Below are positions 56,615 through 64,000 of a stretch of DNA of 64,000 bases, in pieces. Numbering within the stretch: the stretch's first letter is position 1; each line of letters opens with the position of its first letter. Under the pieces are notes generated by a model. That model was not told the DNA's origin, did not search any database, and saw nothing but the letters and a program-made list of their open reading frames with translations. The DNA comes from Scylla paramamosain (taxonomy: Eukaryota > Arthropoda > Malacostraca > Decapoda > Portunidae). Both the position numbers and the translations under genes were made by a program. The stretch spans positions 21,978,766-22,042,765 of the forward strand of contig NC_087166.1 in assembly GCF_035594125.1 (NCBI RefSeq), in the 5' to 3' direction.

Positions 56615-56700
56615 CAGCCTCGATAGGCCCAGTAGGAATGTTGCTGTTTGTTCTTTCCTTTGTATTCCTTTGTATTCCTCCTCCTCCTCCTCCTCCTCAT
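56615..56700 (-). mobile_element. Decamer-tail dispersed repeat, minus copy
   Basis: On minus: (AGG)n, two GGAATACAAA decamers, GGAAAGAACAAACAGCAACA, TTCCTACTGGGCC and TATCGAGGCTG. This is collinear with the 18.9 kb element. The (AGG)n/(TCC)n tract again abuts the decamers directly. Confidence 0.6.
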
Positions 56701-56839
56701 CATCATCATCACCAGCCACCACCTCCCAGTCTCCCCACTCCCTGTGACAGCAATAAGCTTTTTCCGGGGCAGTATTTGCTTAGCTGATGATTGAGCAAAT
56801 AAATACTTGGTGCGCTAAACTTCCTGCCTACTTACTTCT

Positions 56840-57350
56840 CCTCTTCGTCCTCCTCCTCCTCCTCTTCCTCTTCTTCTTCCCTGTCTTCCTCTCTTTCTTC
56901 TCCACTTCCCTCTTATCGGTATTGTCCTTATCTCTAGTCCGCTTCTTCTTCCTCCTCCTCCTTCCTTCTTTCGTTTTCTCTCTCTATCTTCTCCATTCTG
57001 TTTCTGTTCCTTCCTTTATCCAAATCTCTTTTGGTTCTCCTTCCCTCGCATTCACTTCTCCTCTTCTTCCTCCTCCTCCCCCTTCTCAATTTCACTCACC
57101 ACCGTTCTTCACTTTTATTTTCTCTCCCACTTTTCCTCCACGTCCCTTCTTGCTTCCTCATCTCCCTGATTTTCCTCCCTCCCTCTTACCCTCCTCCTCC
57201 TCCTCTTCCCTAACCCTCCCTTTTTTTTTCTTCCTCTCCCTTCCTCTACTCTCCATCTCTTACTCACCCTCCTCCCCTAACAGCTTAACCCTTCTCCTCC
57301 TCCCCTTCCTTCTCCTCCTCCTCCTCCTCCTCCTCCTCCTCCTTCTCCTC
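56840..57350. other. Pyrimidine-rich DNA with TCC tracts
   Basis: CTTCCTCCTCC-type sequence throughout, with (TCC)n at about 57315-57352. The S/L/P/F frame of 193 residues is composition-driven. Confidence 0.7.
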
Positions 57351-57464
57351 CACCTCTCGAGAGAATAAAATTGGCCACAGGTTCAACGTCGGCAGGACCT
57401 TTAATCGAGTCTCTAATTACGTGTAAACCATCCTGTAAGGCTCCCAATAAAACATGTATGGAGG

Positions 57465-57628
57465 GGAGGAGGAGGAGGAGGAGGAGGAGGAGGAGGAGGA
57501 ATGGAAAGGATGAAGGAATAAGAGGAAGAATTGGAAAGGGAACGGGAAGGGAATGGGAAAGGAGGAGGAGGAGGAGGAGGAGGAGGAGGAGGAGGAGGAG
57601 GAGGAGGAGGAGGAGGAGGAGGAGGAGG
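57465..57628. repeat. (AGG)n arrays
   Basis: AGG near 57467-57500 and 57562-57628, with a GGAA-rich spacer. Confidence 0.95.
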
Positions 57629-57680
57629 GTTAAGACAACTGTGTGTCTTTGTCTAATCTGGAGAGGAAGAAAACTACCAT

Positions 57681-57750
<70 letters not shown>

Positions 57751-57790
57751 CAACAGGGAGAGATCGACACACACACACACACACACACAG
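57681..57790. repeat. (GA)n and (CA)n microsatellites
   Basis: GA 57681-57749 and CA about 57766-57789. Confidence 0.96.
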
Positions 57791-57989
57791 TAAGTCGTAG
57801 CAATGGAGGAGAAACTTTTGATAAAATAATAATGATAACAACAACGTCAAACACCAAGAATAAAACTAGAAAACACACAGACACCAGAACACAAGACCTA
57901 CATATCACTGTCCACTCCTTATATTCAGTCTCTCCTCTCCTCGCTTGACGGCGCCCTAAGGTTCCTCAGATTAACGAAGGTACCTCTGT

Positions 57990-58580
57990 TGATCTCTGCT
58001 AATCTCGCACTTGCCCAAACCACCAGTCCTCCCTCCAGTTCACCCAATCACACCCCTGCTAACCTCTGTCAACCTCCACTTTATCCCTGCCAATTACGGT
58101 TACTCCAGCTCACAGCATCACTCCTTTGCTAACTAACCCCTGCCATGTATAGTTACTCCACACTCTTCTTTTGTGGTTATCTGTCAACGAAAAACTTATC
58201 CCTGTCAAAAATTGCTACTTCACCACACCATGCTAATCCCTGCCAACTTCCATCTGTCTTTGTCAATTATTGTTAATGTACCACACTCTACCACATTCTG
58301 TCACACCCCTGTCAGTCTCTGCCAACTATTGTTAGTCCATCATATCCTACCACAGTCTTGCTAACCTCTGCCAACCTCATCCCTGCCAGCTGCTGTTACC
58401 CCATCACACCCTGCAGCACCCTAATCTCTGTTAACTCCTATCACATCCCTGCCAAATACGGTTCCTTCATCACACCCTACCATATCCCTGTTAAACCTTT
58501 ACTCTGAACTTCCACCAATCATTGTAAGGCCCAGCACACCCTACCTCACCCATGCCCATCCCTGCCAGATGCCTCCCTGC
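57990..58580. repeat. ~60-bp C-rich minisatellite, about nine units
   Basis: Recurring CTAACCTCTGCCAACCTC, ATCCCTGCCAATTACGGTTA, CTCCATCACACCCTACCA. Units vary in length and are diverged. Confidence 0.8.
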
Positions 58581-58664
58581 CCCTGTCCACGATATCTTGT
58601 AATTAAGTTGATGTTTCTGAAGTTATTTATGTGTACTACGATTTTCTTTTTCTATGGGGGAAAG

Positions 58665-58985
58665 GAAGGTGGTGGTGGTGGTGGTGGTGGTGGTGTATTA
58701 CGTAGTAGCAGTAATAATGGGTTACTAATCTTAGCAGTGTCAAGTAATGGCAGCGGCGATAATAACAGCAGATTAACAGTAGTGATAGATTTCTAGTGAT
58801 AGCAGTTAGGGGTGAGGTAGCATTGAGTGGTGATGGAGGTGGTGGAGGTGGTGGTAGTGGTAATAATAGCAATGAAATAAAAAAATACAAGTACTGCAGA
58901 AGGTGGCTGTGGAAAGGTTTGAAAGTGGTGGTGTTGGCGGCTGGGGCTGTGGTGGTGGTGGTGGTGGTGGTGGTGGTGGCGAGGG
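58665..58985. repeat. (TGG)n tracts with GTAATAAT-type spacer
   Basis: (TGG)n at about 58670-58695 and 58950-58980, and GGTGGAGGTGGTGG near 58838-58860. Confidence 0.9.
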
Positions 58986-59150
58986 GAGAGCCGCAGTTCC
59001 ACTCAGAGCAAATTCAATTTTCTGCTCATTAGCGGCGGGTAGTTGCGCGGGGACTGTTCGGGCATAAAGTTGGTTTTGTCTTTAATGCGCGCCTTAGCAG
59101 GGGGAAAAAGGAAGGGAGCTGAGCGGGGAGGCGAGATGGGGTGGGGAGAG

Positions 59151-59530
59151 GCTGCCTGAGTGTATCCTAGGCTCTTAACGGGGTTGCCTGAATGTATTCT
59201 AGGCTCTTAACGGGGCTGCCTGAGTGTATTCTAGGCTCTCAACGGGGCTGCCTGAGTGTATTCTAGGCTCTCAACGGGGCTGCCTGAGTGTATTCTAGGC
59301 TCTCAACGGGGCTGCCTGAGTGTATTCTAGGCTCTCAACGGGGCTGCCTGAGTGTATTCTAGGCTCTCAACGGGGCTGCCTGAGTGTATTCTAGGCTCTC
59401 AACGGGGCTGCCTGAGTGTATTCTAGGCTCTCAACGGGGCTGCCTGAGTGTATTCTAGGCTCTCAACGGGGCTGCCTGAGTGTATTCTAATCTCTTAACG
59501 GGGCTGCCTGGGTGTATTGCTCTCAACGAT
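59151..59530. repeat. 32-bp minisatellite, twelve units
   Basis: Units start GCTGCCTGAGTGTATTCTAG and end GCTCTCAACGGG, at 59151 and every 32 bases to 59503. The first two and last two units carry substitutions (TATCC, GTTGCC, CTTAACGG, GGGTGTATTG), while the internal units are essentially identical. 32 is not a multiple of three and stops occur, so it does not encode a repeat protein. Confidence 0.96.
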
Positions 59531-60110
59531 GGGGCTGAAGAGACAAGGACTGAAAAAAGGCTGTCTAGCAATGTTTTATGCTCACAGCGAGGGCTAGACG
59601 GGGCTAGAAGGAAGGGGCGAAGTGAGAAAAGCATCCATTGGTTACGAGAAGTCTTTGTGGGTCTGGATGGGGTTGTAAAGGCTATGCGGGGTCAGAAAAA
59701 AGGGCTATCTAAGACTATTGTGGGCTCTTAGGCGCAGGATTGAGCTGGACAGACGGAGATGGGGGTGAAAAAAAGTACTGAAGGGAAGACCGGGGCTCCC
59801 TTTGGGGATGGATGGGGGGGGGGTGGGGAGAAGGGAGGGAATGGGAAAGGGCTAAGGTTATTTTTGGGCCTGAGGGGGGGCGAGATGAGGCTGCAAAGGT
59901 ATGGCGAAGTAAGGAAAGGGTGTTGTAAGGTTGTCTTACTAGGCCGGGATAAGGCTGGAGAGACGAGACCAGGTGGAAAGGCTGTCTAAGGTTGTTCTAT
60001 TCCCTCTACGGGGCTGGGTGGGGCTGGAAAGACTAGACAGGTAAATAGCTATCTAAGCTTGTTTCGGACTCTGAGCGGGTTTTGGGGGAACGGGGCAAGA
60101 ATAAACAAAC
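59531..60110. repeat. Degenerate long-period relative of the 32-bp repeat
   Basis: GGCTGTCTAAGGTTGTTCTA with CTCTACGGGGCTG, and variants, recurs near 59566, 59700, 59850, 59925, 59980 and 60048, separated by G-rich GGGGCTGGAAAGAC-type DNA. Aligned to the 32-mer the order of blocks is the same (GCTGYCTRAG, GTRTTCTA, CTCTMACGGGG). Confidence 0.65.
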
Positions 60111-60416
60111 CTAAAAGACACATTCAGCCGATCTTCCATATTTCAACATTTAGTTCCAAATTTAATTAAGAGTGTTATAAGCTTTCCACCGCCCGGCTTT
60201 CCTTCCCTGCCTTCCCTCCTCGCATCACGATCCCAACAGCCTGTATAGCTAAGTACTGATGTGTTTAGTGCCTGCAGGTGTTACGGAAAGCTACGGAGAA
60301 GTGACAGTGTAAGCAGTCTCCGGAAAGGTTCACTGTCTCGTTTCGCTGCTTCACATTGGTTTCGTTTCCGTCTGAGTCTCATTAACGCGGGAGTCAGGTG
60401 TGATTGTAATCGATAC

Positions 60417-60421
<5 letters not shown>

Positions 60422-60486
<65 letters not shown>
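60422..60486. repeat. (CT)n microsatellite
   Basis: Uninterrupted CT. (CA)n follows at about 60601-60629. Confidence 0.97.
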
Positions 60487-60492
<6 letters not shown>

Positions 60493-60598
60493 TTAATGAA
60501 ATCTAAATTTCTCTCACTGCCAACTCTTAATAATGAAATCTAAATTATGAAATAGAAAAGAACAAATTGATTATTTGAACCAGCCGCACTCACACACA

Positions 60599-60600
<2 letters not shown>

Positions 60601-60629
<29 letters not shown>
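60601..60629. repeat. (CA)n microsatellite
   Basis: Uninterrupted CA dinucleotides. Confidence 0.95.
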
Positions 60630-60634
<5 letters not shown>

Positions 60635-60697
60635 CAGCAACATGCAGCCAAAAGTAATGCTTAAAAGATTAACGAAAACACCAATGCATAATTTACT

Positions 60698-60715
60698 TAA
60701 TCCCTTTCACGTCTG
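60698..60715. other. Solo MITE-end-like sequence
   Basis: TTAATCCCTTTCACGTCTG matches the CCCTTTCACTG-family end with its TTAA edge, but no inverted partner is found within a few hundred bases. Confidence 0.3.
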
Positions 60716-60729
60716 ATTGTCTACAGCAG

Positions 60730-61560
60730 TGCCTCTCCCTCCCCCGTTTGCCTCACTCCCCCCCTCCCTCCATTAGCCTCACTCCCCATCACCCCTCCCC
60801 ACGCTGCATCTCGTCTCCCCTCTCCCGTGATCTCTCCCTCACCTTTTCTCCTCTCCCCTCTTCTCCCCAACTACTTCTGGTCTCCCCTCTCTCATGATCC
60901 CCTCTCCCTTTTTACTTTGTCTACTATCTCTCCTCCTCTCCAGTCTCAGTTTGTCTTTTTTTTCCTTCTCCTCGCTTCCATTATCAGTTTGTCTCCTCTT
61001 CCTCCCCCTCTCCCTTCTCACCCTGTCTCTTCTCCACTCTCCTCCTCACTCTCCCTTCTTCACCATTCCCAGTTTGTCTCCTCTTCCCTTCTCCTCCCCT
61101 CCCTCACCTTGTCTCCTCTACCTTCTTTCCTTTTTTCATATTGTCTCCCCTCACTCCTACAACCCTCACCTTGTCTCCCCTCATTCGTCCTCCTCCCTTC
61201 ATTGTTCCCCCTCACTCCCTCTTCTTCTCCATCTTCTCTTCCTCTTCTTCTCTATCTTCTCTTATCTCTTCCCTACCCTCAAGTTTTCTTCCCATCATCT
61301 AATTGATTTCTCCGTTTTATGCTTCGCCTCTCTCAACATCCTATTAGACTCTTTCTTTCTTTTCTCCAATCCCCCTCTACTCACTCTACCCTCAGTTTAA
61401 TTCATTCCTCACTTTTTGGCACTCCATCTCTGTCTCCACACAAACAAACTCCACTAAACTCCTCTCCTTTTCACTTTATCTCTTTTCCAACCATCCACAC
61501 CTCCTTCCACTCACTCCACACTCCGCCTCTCCTCGCGCAACACCCTTCACCACACCAGAC
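60730..61560. other. Pyrimidine-rich gene-free DNA
   Basis: TCTCCTCTCCC-type sequence with loose iterations (CACCTTGTCTCCCCTC, CAGTTTGTCTCCTCTTCC). S/L/P frames are artefacts. Confidence 0.7.
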
Positions 61561-61565
61561 TCCAC

Positions 61566-61660
61566 TTTTTTTTTTTTTTATGTAGGAAGGATACTGGCCA
61601 AGGGCAACAAAAATCTAATAAAAAAAAAATGCCCACTGAAATGAAAAAAAAATGCTCACT
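61566..61660 (-). mobile_element. 3' tail of second LINE family
   Basis: On + poly-T, ATGTAGGAAGGATACTGGCC, AAGGGCAACAAAAATCTAAT, poly-A, ATGCCCACTGAAATG. On minus this is the GCCCTTGGCCAGT 3' UTR followed by its A-run, as at 47.55 kb. AAAAAAATGCYCACTGA occurs twice. Confidence 0.65.
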
Positions 61661-62082
61661 GACTTAACTCCTCTCCTTCTTACTCCACCTTTTCTTCCAT
61701 TCCTCCACACTCCGCCCCTCGCCAGCCACCTCCTCCACGGTAGCAGGAACAAACGTGCTGCTCACAATCCCCCAATCTCTGCGCCAGGAACCTAAGCTGA
61801 CCGCCAGACTTACTGCAGTGCTCTCGCCTCAGACGGAATCTTATATCAAAGCTCTTCGGGTAAATGTTACTGAGAGTCTTCCGTGAATCTTCAATTTGAA
61901 ACACTTAAGGTTACTCGGTCAGGGGTCGGCAAGGGTCCGATGAACGATGCTGCTTGTGACGAAAAACTGCAGTAACGATTTAAAGGCGAAGGAAAGGCGG
62001 GGTGGACTACTGCGGGGGTAAGGCTCTGGTTATGTGCACTTAATGTCTCTGTGGGCTTTGTGTTCCTGCGGTTGTTGTGTGT

Positions 62083-62290
62083 TGTTCACGGGGCATGGGT
62101 GTTGTGCTGTGTGTTGTGCTGTGTTGTTCACGGGACATGGGTGTTGTCTGTGTTGTGTTGTGTTGTGTGTTGTGGTAGTGTTCATGGGTCATTGGTGTTG
62201 TCTGTGTTGTGGTGGTGGTGTGTCTTGTTCACGAGTCATGAGTGTTGCCTTGCGTTGTTGTTGTTGTTGTTGTTGTTCACGGGTCATGGG
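62083..62290. repeat. GTTGT-rich ~50-bp minisatellite, five units
   Basis: GTTCACGGGNCATGGGTGTT variants at 62083, 62125, 62180, 62226 and 62275, separated by GTTGTG/GTTGTT iterations. The cysteine-rich frames (89 residues each) are translations of this repeat. Confidence 0.85.
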
Positions 62291-62685
62291 AGAAGAACAA
62301 TAGCAATTAAGAAAATGTAAAGGGGAGGAGGCACAGTCTTTACTATCTTAGATTACATTAGAGTAGCTTTTCTTTAATGCAGCGTTAGATTAGTAGTGTA
62401 GTTCTATTTCAACATTACTTACATTACTTATTCCACTTACTTTAGTGTAGCTTTTTCTTTGCATTTCTTACTATGGATTAATTAATGTAACTTTACACCT
62501 ACTTATTTCCTTTAGAACCTTTATTTCTACATTTCTTAATTTAAATAGTGCAGCTTTACTTTCTACATTTCTTACTTCAAATAATGCAGCTTTCCTTCCT
62601 TCGTTTTTATACTTTTAATTTTTAGATACCTAACTTGGCTCACCACACAAAACAACTTCCCGAGGGTCAACATTTTATTTTATTA

Positions 62686-62687
<2 letters not shown>

Positions 62688-62737
<50 letters not shown>
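62688..62737. repeat. (TG)n microsatellite
   Basis: Uninterrupted TG, immediately 3' (minus sense) of the SINE-like piece. Confidence 0.96.
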
Positions 62738-62739
<2 letters not shown>

Positions 62740-62754
62740 CCTTTGTGTTAGGTC

Positions 62755-62835
62755 GAAATAATTAACAACGGAGCAGGATTCGAACACGTAACGATGTCTG
62801 CTAGGCGAGGACTTCACCGCAGGGCCGCGCCGTCA
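62755..62835 (-). mobile_element. tRNA-derived SINE-like head or degraded tRNA pseudogene
   Basis: Minus strand reads GGCGCGGCCCTGCGGTGAAG, TCCTCGCCTAGCAGACATCG, TTACGTGTTCGAATCCTGCT. GTTCGAATCC is an exact Pol III B box. GGCCCTGCGGTGAAGTCC resembles the A box/D-arm of Ser/Leu-type tRNAs. The spacing is tRNA-like, but the stems pair poorly, so I do not call a functional tRNA. A (CA)n tract follows in the same sense, which could be the tail. Confidence 0.5.
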
Positions 62836-62909
62836 GGTGTGCTGCAGGTATGACCGCGGGTGCTCATTTACCTGCCAGGCCTCGAAGCTTAGACGGACAG
62901 CCGCGTTAG

Positions 62910-64000
62910 TCAGGATACGAGAGCAAGAGATGTGTGGAGGAGAGAGAAGCAAGAAATATTGAAGATACGAGACCAAAGGATGTGGTGAAGAGAGAAAAAA
63001 CGAAAACAAAGAAACTTATAGGAAATTTATGGATAAGAGCTCAAGACGGAGAACGAGAAAAGTGAAGAGCATAGGATACATTGTTCACGACACAAGGTGA
63101 AGAATAAAAAAGAGAAGAAAGAAGACAGAGAAACTGCTTGGAAGCTTAAAAAAGAGCTTAAGGCGAAGAACAAGATGAGCGAATAGCGTGAAATATACAG
63201 TTCAGGTTACGAGGTAAAGAACGTGAAGAAGAAAAGACAAGAAGACAAAGAAACTCCTTGGAATTTATTGAAAGAGAGTCCAAGGCAGAGAATCGGAATA
63301 GTGAAGAGCATGAAATGTACTGTTTAGGTCACGAGAGAGAGAGAAAGTCCAAGAGAAATAACAAGAATAAATTGCTAGTGGGGTTATTTAAAAAAAAAAA
63401 AAAAAACTCCAGTTAGAAAACAAAGAGTGAAGAGTAAAAGATTATACTGCTAAAGATATGAATGAAAGGATGTGGAGCAAGAAAGACAAGAAAACAAAGA
63501 ATGAATCACTTGAAATAGCTAACAAAGCCGAGGAAAAAAGAGAGAAAAAAGAAATTGCAAGGAAGTTTATGAAAAAAAAAGCTCATGGCAGTGAACAAGT
63601 TGTGCAAAGAGCGTGACGAGTACTCTTCAAGTTACGAGACTGAGAATGTGGAGGACAAAAGAGAAGAAAACGAAGACTGATGAAACTACTGAAAAACACC
63701 TAACTGGGAAAAACAGGGAGTGAAGAACATGAAAGACTTACCGTTCAGGATACGAGATGCAGAATGTAAATGAGAAACGTGAAGGATACAAAGAAACAGC
63801 AAAGGAGGAGAACAGGATAAGTGAAGACCATAAAACGTTGTGCTCATCTTAAGAAGTAAAGGACGTGGAGAATAAAATACAAGAAAACAGATATGAAGTT
63901 TATAAAAGAGAGTTCAAGACGGGGAACAAAGAGTGAAAAGTATGAGATGTAGTGGTCAGGGTAAAGAACACTAAGGAGAAAGAGGATAAAACATAGAAAC
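62910..64000. repeat. ~120-bp purine-rich tandem repeat, runs off window
   Basis: GTGAAGAGCATGARATNTAC variants occur near 63061, 63177, 63300, 63427, 63605, 63719, 63821 and 63931. Each is followed by GTTCAGGTTACGAG, GTGRAGAA, AAAGAGAAGAAAACAAAGAA and AGTCCAAGGCRGAGAA-like blocks. Units are diverged and repeatedly interrupted by A-runs. It continues beyond the last base. Confidence 0.85.

Noticed and set aside
57371..57793. Arginine-rich frame following ATAAAATTGGCC
   Set aside because: Runs through (AGG)n, (GA)n and (CA)n arrays. Nothing outside them resembles a protein domain.
59151..59530. CRISPR-like regularly spaced direct repeat
   Set aside because: Units are directly abutting 32-mers with no variable spacers. 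A minisatellite in eukaryotic DNA.
62034..62320. Cysteine/leucine-rich small secreted-protein-like frames
   Set aside because: Translations of GTTGT and CTGTG iterations. Two overlapping frames are both open and neither has conserved cysteine spacing beyond the DNA repeat.

Overview
The window looks like non-coding nuclear DNA from an arthropod, most likely a decapod crustacean such as a crab (inference). I base this on very dense long (CT)n/(GA)n and (GT)n/(CA)n microsatellites, 5'-truncated CR1-type LINEs, a second LINE lineage, TTAA-flanked MITE-like elements, and a degenerate TTAGG-like (arthropod telomere motif) stretch. I find no complete host protein gene, no rRNA and no intact tRNA. 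Almost all long open frames are translations of simple repeats (SLSLSL, RERERE, CVCVCV, THTHTH). The only convincing coding sequence is the reverse-transcriptase frame of two CR1 copies.

Layout. 1-4.5 kb: a ~150 bp tandem repeat, then pyrimidine-rich DNA with (CT)n arrays. 4.5-9.5 kb: two elements with CCCTTTCACTG-type inverted ends (a third follows at 8.2 kb), LINE 3' relics, and a ~165 bp tandem repeat. 9.8-18 kb: dense microsatellites, a tandem array of LINE C-terminal fragments (10.93-11.69 kb), and a 0.5 kb pentanucleotide AGGCA/AGGCG array (13.76-14.24 kb). 18-32 kb: the purine-rich strand switches to +, with a CR1 insertion carrying a 7-bp target duplication (20.73-21.64 kb), compound microsatellite/minisatellite duplications (26.0-27.5 kb), and the longest (GA)n array (28.0-28.2 kb). 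32-37 kb: a hairpin, a 1.7 kb CR1 copy with a complete RT domain on the minus strand, and a third CR1 3' piece. 37-45 kb: microsatellites plus tandem repeats with ~160, ~55, ~131 and ~65/127 bp periods. 46-55 kb: mostly unique sequence, one weak exon candidate, another LINE fragment, and 48-65 bp minisatellites. 57-64 kb: trinucleotide arrays, minisatellites (including a very homogeneous 32-bp one), a tRNA-derived SINE-like piece, and a ~120 bp purine-rich tandem repeat running off the window end.

How the parts relate. The elements are parasitic and were not built to work together, but the sequence shows repeats giving rise to other repeats. LINE fragments have become tandem arrays (10.9 kb and probably 26.7 kb). 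Retroelement tails abut (AGG)n tracts. A purine tract in one duplicate has become a long (GA)n array in its sister copy. A long degenerate minisatellite has homogenised locally into a 32-bp array. The two CR1 coding copies differ at only three of 274 shared residues, so that lineage was recently active.
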